Assembly: GCA_946122785.1 (NCBI GenBank)
Contig: CAMGYJ010000009.1
Span: forward strand, 31,283,633 to 31,347,632
Length of the DNA: 64,000 nt
Reading direction: 5' to 3'
Source of the DNA: Linum tenue
Lineage: Eukaryota; Streptophyta; Magnoliopsida; Malpighiales; Linaceae
This document shows positions 33,969-44,714 of this stretch, in pieces. Numbering within the stretch: the stretch's first letter is position 1; each line of letters opens with the position of its first letter. A program made the position numbers and the translations under genes. Below the pieces are notes generated by a model. That model ran no database searches. It saw nothing but the letters and a program-made list of their open reading frames with translations, and had not been told where the DNA came from.

Positions 33969-34427
33969 CTGCAATTTATAATAATTAAGTATAGTATATA
34001 ATTAGTACATTATGGATACAAAAACAATATCATCCAAACCCATAATAAAATGCAACTAATTGATCTATTATGAGAAAACTAAACAAATTAATCTAAATTC
34101 AGTACTAACTAACTAACATCTATCATATCATAATTAATCTAAATATATCATAACATGTTTTCCAATAACCGCAATTCACTAAATACAGACATATAATTAC
34201 TAACACATCAACATGTAAAAAATACATACTTATAACATACTCAATCCCGATCTATCATGAGAAAACTAAACAAATTAATCTAAATTCAATACTAACTAAC
34301 TAACATCTATCATATCATAATTAATCTAAATATATCATAACATATTTTCTAATAACCGCAATTCACTAAATACAGACATATAATTACTTACACATCAAAA
34401 TGTAAACAATACATAATTCTAACATAC
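33969..34427 (-). other. Intron in the 5' leader of the transposase gene
   Basis: On the minus strand a donor (GGGATTCG/GTATGTTA) at 34427 and an acceptor (AATTGCAG) ending at 33969, two bases before the ATG, define a leader intron of about 460 bp. A 187-bp duplication supplies a second, similar donor (GGGATTGA/GTATGTTA) about 187 bp further in. Confidence 0.55.
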
Positions 34428-34436
34428 CGAATCCCG
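34062..34436 (-). repeat. 187-bp tandem duplication in the transposase leader
   Basis: Copies start at about 34062 and 34249. Both contain ATGAGAAAACTAAACAAATT, TAACTAACTAACATCTATCA and TAACCGCAATTCACTAAATA with few differences. Confidence 0.92.
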
Positions 34437-34548
34437 ACGAGTTTCTTGAGCAGTAAACCAACTCCAAACCAGCTGAGAAAACGACTAAAAAAACAGGGAT
34501 TTTTGTACTAATTTGCTGTAAGGCAGCAGGAGGGAAGTGGGCGTGGGA

Positions 34549-34556
34549 ATTTATAG
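34549..34556 (-). promoter_or_regulatory. TATA box of the transposase gene
   Basis: On the minus strand TATAAATT lies about 120 bp upstream of the leader-intron donor, between the hairpin array and the leader, mirroring the PMD promoter at the other end. Confidence 0.55.
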
Positions 34557-34568
34557 AAAAAAGGGCAG

Positions 34569-34925
34569 CTAATCACCGCTTTGGACAATGGCGGTGAACA
34601 CATCACCGCTGTTGTCCAAAGCGGTGATAGCTAGGTCGATGTGACCTAATTTTTCCACCTACCAGGGCTCTAAAACGTGGTCAATTATCACCGTTTTGGT
34701 CGACGGCGATGATGTTATCACCGTTTCCCATAAAAGCGGTGAGGCGATCAATTATCACCGTTTTTGTCAACGGCGATGATGTAATCACCGTTTCAAAGAA
34801 AAGCGGTGAGGTGATCACTGTTGTGGTCCAAGGCGGTGATGTGTTCCCCGTTGTTGTCAAAAGCGGGGATACCTTCCCCGTTTTGGACTAGCGGTGATCA
34901 TTATCACTGTCGAAGACAAAGACAG
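34569..34925 (-). repeat. Right subterminal array of ATCACCG/CGGTGAT hairpins
   Basis: Repeated ATCACCGTTTT-type and GCGGTGAT-type phrases in hairpin pairs, for example ATCACCGCTTTGG with its partner, and TATCACCGTTTTTGTCAACG. Spacing is about 34-45 bp. It mirrors the left array and stops where the right TIR begins. Confidence 0.85.
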
Positions 34926-35018
34926 TGATGTTGAAACTGCTGTATTTTGGGGAAAAAGTTTATAAGTATTGTATTTAGGATTTTTTTTTAATAATTAGAG
35001 TATTTTGGGATTTTTTTC
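34923..35018 (-). repeat. Right TIR of the PMD MULE
   Basis: Reverse complement begins GAAAAAAATCCCAAAATACT and follows the left TIR to CAACATCACTG. The 9-bp duplication AGAGTAGCC follows at 35019-35027. Confidence 0.92.
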
Positions 35019-35103
35019 AGAGTAGCCAGCCACAACCAGAGGTGTAAAACCAATTTATTAAGCGCCCTTTCTGATAAGAGTCATTAGAATTTAGAACCAG
35101 AGG

Positions 35104-35110
35104 TATAAAA
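35104..35110 (+). promoter_or_regulatory. Probable TATA box of the ICT1-like gene
   Basis: TATAAAA, 55 bp upstream of the chosen start codon and 77 bp downstream of the MULE target duplication. If used, the leader is about 25 bases and the ATG at 35111 is outside the transcript. Confidence 0.4.
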
Positions 35111-35158
35111 ATGAAACGCCCACAAAAAAGAGGAGAAGAAAAAATTGGGGGAAAAAGG

Positions 35159-36938
35159 ATGGCCGTTGCTAGAGCCACAACCAGCTTGATTCTCCGAGCT
35201 TTCAATTCCCGCCATTTCCATTCTTCTTCCTTTACGCCGCTGTCCTTCTCGCCGTTGAGCTCCACCGCTCTTCAATTCACCCATCGGAAAATCAGCTCCG
35301 CCAAGTTCATCTGCGCGGCAGCGTCCTCCGACGACAAGAAGGTCTCCGCTCGACTATCGCAAGTTCAGCAGCTACTCCATGAAGCCGAGGAACGGGCTAG
35401 CTTCGCCAGCGACGAACCTACTCCTCGAATCACTCTCGGTACTTCCAGGAAACTCTCGATCCATTTATGGTTTTCTCCCTGATACTATCTCGATTCGGTG
35501 ATTGCTTCGCTGCACATTTTTGTCGCATCCATCAAGAATTCAAGATTAGCGATGACCAGACCAGGAGGCAAACCCTAGAATCTCATTTCATTTGCTTAAC
35601 CCTAATCTATGTGTATGATTAGTGCGTCTTATAATGGTGTGCGGCTTGGCTTCAAGATATCCATTTCTAGTTACTATATGGTTTAGCAGTCTCAATTGAA
35701 ATGGTCCAAAATCGTCCTCCTCCTGGCATTGTGATTCATTTGCAATGTTATTAGTGGTCCTAATGAACGAATTGTGACGCATATACAGACCACGTAGCTG
35801 TTAGCTTCGCTAGAAGTGGTGGCCCTGGAGGTCAGAATGTGAACAAAGGTATTTCAGCTTAACTTTGTCTCCAGGCTCACTCTACTCGAAATCAGATGTG
35901 TTTCGCGTGCTTACCTAAACATAACCTTGTTCTCTTGCTGTTGCCTTTCTTAGTGAACACCAAGGTGGACATGCGATTCAATGTTAAGAATGCATACTGG
36001 CTAAGTGAGAGGATCAGGGAGAAGATATTGCAAACGGTTTGCCTCTGCTTCCTTCACTCGTATGACACGAAACACAATGTGAAACCTAACATCTAGTATA
36101 TATGGATTTTGAATCTTAGTCCAACTAAAGATCAGTAGCTAAACTGGAGTGAGAGAGGGAAATAAGAACATAGGAAATTATTAATTGGGTTCCTATAATT
36201 GCTTGAATCTGCTTTACATGACTTCTTGTGAGGACATTGTTGAGTATGGTTAGATGTAACTAGTTAATAAATTGATTGTCTTGCTAATCCACTGTTCTTC
36301 TTGATTTCTTTCCTCTAGCCTTCTCTGTAGTTTAGATAATATTTCTCTTTGTACGGCAGGAAAAGAACAGAATCAACAAAGATGGTGAAATTGTCATCTC
36401 TTCAACAAAGACCAGGACTCAGAAGTTAGTTTTTGATTCCTTGATGATTAGATTTCTTCTTGCAGTCATTTCTTCCATCCTCTGCTTATTCTTGTCTAAA
36501 CTCTTAAGCACTTATCTCATTGCTACTTGTCCTCAGGGGTAATATTGACGATGCTTTGGCAAAACTGCAGGTAATGAAGTATTCTCTCCCTAATTTGGTC
36601 ATAATCTAAACAAATAAGGTCTACATTAGAGTACAATTTAATCTAACTGTTTGTTCTTGCTTTTGTTCTCATAAAATTGACCAGGCAATCATTGATGCTG
36701 CTTCTTATGTTCCACCACCTCCTTCAGAAGAGCAGAAGAAGAAAATTGCAAAGCTGTAAGTGCTATTTTCAATTATCTTGATGCAGTCTGCTTGATATGG
36801 AAGAAAAGTGACGCATTTGTTTCCTTACGTGTTTTGGGGGCTTTAAGAGCTGCCATAGGTGAGCAGAAGAGATTGAAAAGCAAGAAGGTTATCTCGGATA
36901 AGAAAGCTTTTAGAAGAGGTCGAGACAGTTGGGACTGA
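35159..36938 (+). CDS. ICT1-like peptidyl-tRNA hydrolase (class I release-factor domain), organellar
   Basis: Seven exons join in frame: 35159-35438, 35789-35848, 35954-36036, 36360-36424, 36537-36570, 36685-36755 and 36848-36938, giving 227 residues. The first 50 residues are Ser/Arg/Phe-rich and look like a mitochondrial or plastid transit peptide. The release-factor domain has the GGQ loop (SGGPGGQNVNK, Gly107-Gly108-Gln109), which enters the ribosomal peptidyl transferase centre to cleave peptidyl-tRNA, followed by VNTKVDMRFNV. The C-terminus is basic (RLKSKKVISDKKAFRRGR), as in ribosome-rescue proteins that probe the mRNA channel. The upstream in-frame ATG at 35111 sits directly after TATAAAA (35104-35110), which is likely the TATA box, so the ATG at 35159 is preferred. 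The MULE ends only 140 bp upstream of it and may have replaced the distal promoter. Confidence 0.88.
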
Positions 36939-37717
36939 CTGCCTGATTATCGTTACTTGTAGGGCTACCAAGTACTAATCACTCTCTCAACATTTCGTCT
37001 TGAGTCCCTCTTTCACGTTTAGATTCATTAGTCTTGGATTTCCTCATCATTCACTTCCCACTTGACCATCATTATATGCCTGTGATTGTAGGACCTCCAG
37101 TATAAAAAAACACCAGTACCAGCATACATGCACTGGTAAAGCAAGGCTCAAACTAGCGATTTTTCTGGTAGGCGGAGTTGCCCCCTGCAACTTCCAGATT
37201 CCACACGCTGTTACGAAATTCGAAGGCGACGAACCATTCGTATGGCTCGTTTGGATCTAATATTGTTGAAATAGGTATATTGTTCCAAGGGGAGACATTG
37301 TGTCATGAATTTATCTTGAAACGGGTATAGTGCTAAATTGTGTAGTTTGGATTGATAGATATAAAGAAAAACACCTTTCATATATATTCCTTAGTAAGGT
37401 ATTGTTTAATTATCTCTAGTTAAAATGGATGTGTCAAATGGTACAATGTTTCTACAACAACCGTCTTACATTATACTGAGAAGAATAATGTCCATTGCTT
37501 ATCATTCTATGTGAATGGGATGGAGATGGAGATCAATCAAGAGTTCTTGGCACAATTACTCCAAATTCCAAATCATGGGAGGAAAATCTCTTTCCTTTGT
37601 GCTTGGAATCAGAATTCGTTATTCAACAAATACAACTTGTTTGTGGCTTTCTAATGATCAAGTAGTTGATTTTTCATAGGTTCTTCTAAATGGAGTGTAT
37701 ATCTTCTTTCTTCTTTA
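36939..37717. other. 3' flank of ICT1-like gene and spacer
   Basis: 3' untranslated sequence followed by AT-rich DNA. No gene or repeat recognised up to the Helitron end at 37718. Confidence 0.4.
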
Positions 37718-37750
37718 CTAGCACCGGGCCAGCCCTGTTGGGCGGGTAAC
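37718..37750 (-). mobile_element. Helitron 3' terminus, minus strand
   Basis: Read on minus: a hairpin (GCCCAACAGGGC) is followed by TGGCCCGGTG and CTAG, then T, the canonical Helitron 3' end. The element therefore extends to higher coordinates. Its 5' TC end was not located; the RPA-like fragment near 40300 on the same strand may belong to it. Confidence 0.6.
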
Positions 37751-40119
37751 CTACGTATCATATTATTTGATAAAGAGGTTAAAATATAAATTCAATTGAA
37801 AATAGTTCATTTGTTTTTGTAATTTTTGTAATAAAATGGTGTTTGAACAAAATTTTAGAACAAAAAAAGAAAGTTATAATAAGCAATATCATCTCTAAGG
37901 GTTTGAAAAATGTTATATGATATGAACGGTAAAAAAGTAATGGGAAATAAATACTCGGGCCACCAATTCAATAGTCTGATTGATTTTCATTCCACAGAAG
38001 AATGAGTCAATACTTCAGCCACCAGATTGAATGACCGGATTAGTAGAACTAAAACCGAAGCCGGTAACTGTCCTTCATCAACAATCAAACGACTTCCTTC
38101 TGTCTTCAAATCCTATCTCAGATTCTCAATAGTTCTGCTTCATCTTCCCCAAGTTCTACAGTGATTCCTTCTAATCATCTCTCTTCATCCTCACCAATAT
38201 GAGAATCCCTAGCGAAAAAAGCTATAGACTTGAGCTTCCTTTTGGCTGCATAACCCTTGGCTGCAAATCGCATAAACCAACGTCCAAATCGACCTCTTCC
38301 TATAGCTCCCAGTCTGGAATCTCCACACACTAAAAGTGCAGAAATAGATCAGTGATAAGGTAAGTCGACTTCACATTCCTCCGCTCGAGATATCCTTACA
38401 GCAAAGTTAAGAAAACTACAGGGCAAAACGAAAACAAAAAGACAGTAAAAAGATCACTATCCCATTCCAACAAAAGCTTAATTCTATCCATTATATACCC
38501 ACTCAACAAACGAAATTACCTAACCCAATGACTATCAGTTAACTTGCATTCCTTGCCAAACGTTGTAGAAAGAATGGAATCAAAGCTCAGAAATATAAAT
38601 AAGAAAATTAACTATGAACTATCATTTCTGTCGGCAACTGCATGCTTCTGGATGCATTTGTATCTTGGTATGCTAATGAACAACATGCTTTACTTGATAT
38701 CTCACCTATCCACTCTACTTAAATGTGGCACCATTACAAAATTAGCCAAGACAAAAAAAAACCATCCTAGAAGGGTGATTTATTTGAATATAATGTAATA
38801 AGTAAGTAAGAATGAGAACGACACACTGCAAACACTAAACTGATGGTAGCTCCATTGCAATATTGGAGATTTCAGTAGACATCTATCTTTCTCATGTACA
38901 ATTTTCTATACCATCTAGTGTAGTAGATATAGGCAGGCTATGAAGATTCAACATCAAAACATGGTTACTCGCTCTAAATCTCTTCTAGAAGATCAAAGCA
39001 TAAGCAACTGAATCATCATCGGCAAGTTAGTATCAAATTGGGTTTCGATCAAGTTACCACACAAAATGATAAACTATATCCTCCTTATGTCCTAAACACG
39101 CATATTACTTCAATGAAATTGAGGAGAAGGGCGATAAATTGAGCAATCAAAACCTTAAAACTACACGACATAAAAAATGGTAGGCAAACAAACCCCAACG
39201 TTAAGGAATCCCAAAATAAACCAACACACTAAACAGCAAATTGAGAACCTGATGACAACGGATCTCTATAGAAGCATAACCATTAACTACAAATCTCACC
39301 AGATGCAGAACCCGAGGGATTAATTGATCTTATCCAGCAAAAGAAAGAAGAAAACCATACTTACATGGACAATGAAAATCCATGGTAGATTGAAACTACC
39401 CTGTCCATTCTTAAGGCTTACACATATATTTTGAAGTCCTTCTCCGACTAAACCAACCTCTAATTGGAAGTGGGAAATCATAAGCCAGCTAATATGGTGC
39501 CAACAAAATGTTAGGCTATTTAAGAGCATCATACGTAATAAATTGGAGACACGATGTCATATGTAAACCAGAAACATGTCTTCCACCTCGGAAGGAATAA
39601 ATTAAGTCATGGTTCTTCACTAAACTGTCTCATGGCTGCATCTAAAGAGATATCTCTTGACAATACCACTATGTGACAAAAGTCACTTGGCAAAACATTT
39701 GTATCTCAAGTAACCGGAATAATCGGGACTTTAAGAGACCCAAATTCATGGACGGAAGCTAGACCAGTTAAAGCAAGTCATAACATAAATTAAGTATATA
39801 GCACACTAATCGGAACAGAAGGAAAATGCCAAAAGAATGTCTGCTTCTTGTGCTTTTATCTATGATGACGGTACTACTTGGAATTTAGGGATTGATCTCG
39901 TATGTACTATGTAGTGACGAACTGAAGATGTTGCTGGGAAGAAGCAAAGGGCCGATTAAATTAGACTAAAATAGGAAACATAAAGGGATTGGAGATGGGA
40001 GTAGTACGACCTGACTTGAACAAAGTGTGAACAAAATAATGAGACTGAGGTCTCATTAAAATCCAGGGAAAACGCTTCTTTACTTGAGAGGAAGTAAGAA
40101 AGATCTACCTGCATACCTT
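37751..40119. other. Probable Helitron interior, no gene recognised
   Basis: AT-rich, with no conserved open frame. It lies between the minus-strand Helitron terminus and a possible OB-fold fragment on the same strand, so it may be Helitron interior. Confidence 0.3.
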
Positions 40120-40404
40120 CAGTTTTCATCTGCGTAAGTTTGGTTATGAGATTGGCGACAAAATCTGTGAAGCACCAATGCATTGGTGCGCTGAGATTTT
40201 GCATTGGTTCGCTATACAAAACAGGATTACCTTTGAATCCAGAAGGATCAAGTCCAAATGGAGTACTTTGTCCGTCGTGACATTCACTCCCAGCCATAAC
40301 CTAGAAACACGACAATGCCCTGACCATAGTTGCTTCTCCGAATCCAAGTCTCGCATTCTGTTGACTTCCATCTTGCAAAAGACCAACGTACATGAGATAG
40401 GCAA
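40120..40404 (-). pseudogene. Possible RPA70-like OB-fold fragment, Helitron-associated
   Basis: Minus-strand reading gives MRDLDSEKQLWSGHCRVSRL, then LHLDLILLDSK, and in another frame KGNPVLYSEPMQ. The spacing resembles the first OB fold of plant RPA1-like proteins (a dL-pgk-W-i-vRv-R-W start, then a vLiDekGn-I strand), often carried by plant Helitrons. The frame changes at AAAG/GTAATC, which could be an intron donor or a frameshift. Only this fold is visible and the match is by eye. Confidence 0.4.
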
Positions 40405-41513
40405 TTAGAGTACCAAAGAATTAGATTTTCTTGCCAATGCTGATACACAAATAAAAAAAAAGCATGCGAAGGCTATGGACCTGGGAGAATTGAAGAACGG
40501 AGAATTAAAGAATGCAATTTTCTATGTGAAGTGATTCTACTGACATGGGGCATATATATGACGTATCTGACAGTTGATGTAGTGAACACAATGTCCACTT
40601 AAACACGACCAGCAACATCTTCGGATTGGGAAGGGGGTTGCAGTCGGTACCTTGGACGGGTTTTGCGGGGACGTGGGCTGGAGATGGAATAACGGTGAGG
40701 AACGCAACTGCCACCATTCTTCGTACACTCAGCAGGTGAAGGGGCTCGGGTAATGTGGACTCCGACCCAGGTGGTCTTCATGAACGACGGATGGTAGCTG
40801 CCACCCCAGCTACCCGATACTTGTCAGCTCCTCATCGGATGGGCGCATCACGAAAGTGGGAGTTTCCAGGTCCGGATGAGGAATTGAATCCATCTGCAGT
40901 CAAACCGAAGAAGAGACCTATTCGCCAGCATGTTTCTATACTCAGTGAGGAGAAGGAAGAGGGACATGTTTTTGTATAAGGGCCATGGCGAAGAAATTGG
41001 GATCGGCAGCACCATAGGGAAGGAAATTAGGTTAGGGCGGTGGTCGGCGGCGGTCGGCGGCACGAAAGAGTTGTCTCGGATGGAATAAGCTGACCCCTTC
41101 CACAGAACCAATCCCCACGGGCCAGCTTTTCTTGGGCTTTTCCAACTGAGAATTGGGTTGGGCTTATTCATTTAATTTGGCCTAACATCAGCAGATACGT
41201 TTTTTAAAACGCATAGCAGCAACTAAATAGGGAAATGACCGACCTGTCCTTCCGAGATTTTCTCCCGTCACTGGAAATTCAAATCCTAGCAATTCTGGGT
41301 TCTGAATCTGCTTCTTATATTTTAGAGAAATATATTAAAGGGCTTTGGAAAAGAAGCCCCTCCAAGTCAGCCTTAAAACCACGACCACATTTGCAGAATT
41401 TCAAGTTTTTTTTTTTAAATTTGTTGGAACCGTTCCCCTAGTAAATAGGTTTCCTGACCGTTTTATTTTTCCTCAGACCAATATACATTTGTATGTTCAC
41501 CGAAAAAATGTAT
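40405..41513. other. Spacer, no recognised gene
   Basis: Several overlapping open frames of 60-110 codons on both strands, none with a domain I recognise. One minus-strand stretch near 40730 is Cys-rich but broken across frames. The base composition is higher in GC between 40600 and 41160 than on either side. Confidence 0.3.
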
Positions 41514-44500
41514 TCGGCTACATTACCAGACGTAAGGACAAGCTGCTTAGGCGCCTTGAATTCCTTGAGCAGGCTGGGGGCGGACAAGGGAGTGAATCCC
41601 AGCTTTGACAGTGTCAAGAGGAATTGGAGCTGGTCTTGTTTCAAGAAAAGGTCCTATGGTGCCAAAAATCTCGCCTTGAATGGATCAACTCGGGGGACAA
41701 GAATACAGCGTATTTTCACAATAGAACCATCCAGCGGAGAAACAGAAACCGGGTCACTATGCTCAAGGATGGCGGGGGTAACTGGATTGAAGACCAATCT
41801 CTTCTGCTGGAAATGGCGCGAGTCTACTTCAGTGGACTGTATCAGGATGAAGGTGGTGATCTACTAGCCCTACTGGAGGGCTTCCCAGCCCTGGGGGCCT
41901 CTCGCTGGCAGCCACTCAATCAGACGCCGTGCATGGAGGAAATTCATGCGGCCGTAAAGGCGATGGGCCCTTTAAAAGCTCCAGGCAAAGATGGATTGAG
42001 CCCTATCTTCTTCCAGAGGTGTTGGGAAATGGTGGGAGATTCTCTAGCAGCTTTTTGTCCTAGACTGTTGGAACAACCCGGACAAAATCAAGGATATCAA
42101 CTCAACAATTCTTGTTTTAATTCCGAAGATAAAGCAGCCAATACCAATTGATCAATTCCGGCCGATCAGCCTATGCAACGTGGCGTACAAGGCAATTACT
42201 AAGGGCCTTGCTGAGAGACTGAAAAATCTCATGCCGGCGCTTGTCCATGAAACGCAGACCAGCTTCATTCCCGGGGGCCATATCACCGATAATATTTGCA
42301 TACTTCAGGATGTGATCCACTCGATGAGAGCTCGTAAAGGCAGGCGTGGGTGGATGGTTCTGAAGGTTGATTTAGCCAAAGCGTATGATAGAATCAGGTG
42401 GGGGTTTGTACGAGACACTCTAGTTGCGGCAGGGGCTCCAGACAAGTTTGTGGAATTGACGATGGCGTGCATCTCCTCGGCATCAATGCAAATACGTGGA
42501 ATGGAGGCCTCACAGAGAGCTTCCAACCGTCCAGGGGATTGAGATAGGGCTGCCCCCTCTCCCCGTACATTTTCACCCTGTGCATCGAAAGACTGGGGCA
42601 TATCATTGATTACGCAGTCCGGGCGGGATGGTGGAAACCGATTAAGTTATCGCGGGATGGACCGGCCCTCTCGCATTTATTCTTCGCGGACGATCTGATT
42701 CTGTTTGGCAAGGCGACAAGAGCACAGGTACAAGAGATAAACGCTTGCTTTGAGAAATTTGGAGGGTCATCGGGTCAGCAGATTAGCAGGCCGAAATCCC
42801 GGGTATTTTTCTCGGCCATACTACAGCTGAGTGCCAGCAAAGCTTGAGCCATGAACTTCAGATTCTAGTGACTACAAACTTGGGGAGGTATATGGGGGTG
42901 CCGGTAATTCATGACAGGGTCTCGAAATCTACTTTCCTGGACCTCATTGATCGGATAGACAAGAGGCTGACGGGCTGGAAGGCATCCACTCTGTCCCTAG
43001 CTGGCCGGATAACGTTAGCACAGTCAGTGCTGACCTCTCTCCCGGCTTATACGCGCATTTATATGGGGCAGTACGGAGCAAGGCCAGAAAATCCATCTCA
43101 TTGATTGGGAAACGTTATGCAGACCAAATAATGAGGGGGATTTGGGGCTCCGCGATTCCACCAGAACAAATGAAGCCTATATGCTAAAGATCGCCTGGAG
43201 GATGCTTACTAAACCAAACGAATTATGGGCGAGAGTACTTCTGGCCAAGTACTCGAGGCAAACGGGGGAGGGGCGCCATTTCCGTACTGAGGGCAGGCTC
43301 TCGAACCTCTGACGAGGGGTAATCCGGGTGGCTCACTTGATTGAGGAAGCGACTTGTTGGAACGTTCACAATGGACGAACAACAAAGTTCTGGAGCGATC
43401 GATGGCTTGACGACAATACCATTCTCAAGGACCATGCCCAAAACTTGCTGATGGAGCTTCTTGATATGCCTGTCATCGAGTTCATCCTCAATGGTAAGTG
43501 GAATTCTGATTTTCTTCTCTACTACTTACCCCATGATGTTGTCTCGCAAATTAACCTTCAACCCGTCCCGACGGAGGAAGCGGAGGACGTTCGAGCTTGG
43601 CGATTCAACCCCAACGGAGAATTCACACTTCGGTCGGCGTACGAGCTCACGGACAACACTGCGGCGCCCAACCAGGGACAACAGGCTTGGCGGACGGTGT
43701 GAAAGGCCCCGACCTTGCAACGAGTGCGGGCTTTCCTGTGGCTGATGAATCATAGCCGCCTTCTTACCGATGCAGAGAGAGGACGAAGACACCTTACCAA
43801 CGACACGAGCTGTAAGATTTGCGGCGGAGGACCGGAGATGACACTACACGTCGTCAGAGACTGCCCTTTTGCTCGAGCAATGTGGGCGGACCTTCTTGAG
43901 GACGAGCCGGACTCCAAATTTTTCGAGACCGATGCCCAGAGGTGGAGTCTTTATTATCTCTCAGGGCGGAGCAATACCATTGATGCTACTATTTTTGCAG
44001 GAACCTGTTGTGGAAGAATCGGAATGACTTCGTGTTACAAACAAGTTGAAAACCCATACACAACTCCAGTTCCAAACAAGACAGCTCCGGGACGAGATCA
44101 TCAAAGCATTCGACCAAGAGAAAACCGTTTTCGGGACTGGGGGCACCCGAGAGCAGCGCCTGATTGGCTGGCAACCACCGGCGCAAGACTGGGTCTGTGT
44201 TAACACTGACAACTCAGTTATTCAGTCTCGTGAGAGTACATCCTGTGGCGGCATCATGCGGGGGAGTGATGGTCGCTTCGTTAGAGCATTCACTGCGAAC
44301 CTTGGAGGGGGTTCTATCACTCGTGCGGAGCTGGCTGGTATTGTGTATGGGTTGGATCTTGCTTGGGAGCAAGGAGCCAGGAAAGTTCTTCTACAAACAG
44401 ACTCAGCAACTGCAAAAACCCTGATTGAGAACGCGAGCGAGCAGCATATGCATTATTCCCAGGTCAGTGAGATCAGGAGGAGGCTGCAACGTGACTGGAC

Positions 44501-44678
44501 AGTTCGGATTGACCATATTTTCCGCGAAGCTAACTTTGCCGCGGACCACCTTGCTTCCATAGGGCATTCGAAATCGATAGGAGTACATGTAATGGATAGA
44601 CCGTGTACCTCCCTGATGTACTGGCTGTACTTTGATCGGGTGGGAAGTGAAACCCCCCATTTTGTTCGTATGCAATAA
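41514..44678 (+). pseudogene. LINE ORF2 remnant: reverse transcriptase and RNase H
   Basis: Visible blocks in order are: NSGDKNTAYFHNRTIQRRN near 41690; APGKDGLSPIFFQRCWE near 41985; FRPISLCNVAYKAITKGL near 42155; VLKVDLAKAYDRI near 42365; the catalytic FFADDLILFG near 42680; a zf-RVT block (CKICGGGPEMTLHVVRDC) near 43815; and an RNase H domain (VNTDNS, RAELAGIVYGLDLAW, LQTDSA) ending at 44678. The RNase H first acidic residue is kept as NTDNS. Stops and shifts between blocks make it non-functional. Confidence 0.85.
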
Positions 44679-44703
44679 AGGTTTGGGCGCCCTGTTTTTA
44701 CCA
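41514..44703 (+). mobile_element. Decayed 5'-truncated LINE with candidate 11-bp TSD
   Basis: Plus-strand L1-type remnant starting within the ORF2 linker and running through RT, zf-RVT and RNase H to a short 3' end. The 11-mer AAAAAATGTAT occurs at 41503-41513 and 44704-44714 and may be the target duplication, although low complexity weakens this. Frames are interrupted at least five times, so it is older than the LINE at 3470-8006, and its sequence differs clearly from that copy. Confidence 0.75.
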
Positions 44704-44714
44704 AAAAAATGTAT

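Larger units (their letters stand above)
26970..35018. mobile_element. Mutator-like element (MULE) carrying a plant mobile domain gene and a mudrA-type transposase
   Basis: An 8,049-bp element with terminal inverted repeats of about 96 bp (26970-27066 and 34923-35018). Shared blocks include AATACTCTAATTATTAAAAA, ACAATACTTATAAACTTTTT and CCCCAAAATACAGCAGTTTC. The perfect 9-bp duplication AGAGTAGCC is the MULE hallmark. It encodes a plus-strand PMD gene and a minus-strand transposase that converge on minisatellites in the middle. Each promoter lies just inside a TIR, in an array of small hairpins. Good TIR and TSD preservation indicates a fairly recent insertion. Activity is doubtful because of one splice-site problem in the transposase. 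Confidence 0.95.

Noticed and set aside
35111..35158. Upstream ATG of the ICT1-like gene
   Set aside because: It lies directly after a TATAAAA motif, so it is probably untranscribed, and it would place a Lys/Arg-rich stretch before an otherwise normal transit peptide.
40505..40781. Minus-strand Cys-rich open frames as a small secreted peptide gene
   Set aside because: The cysteines are spread over different frames, there is no signal peptide, and no single frame keeps a consistent pattern.
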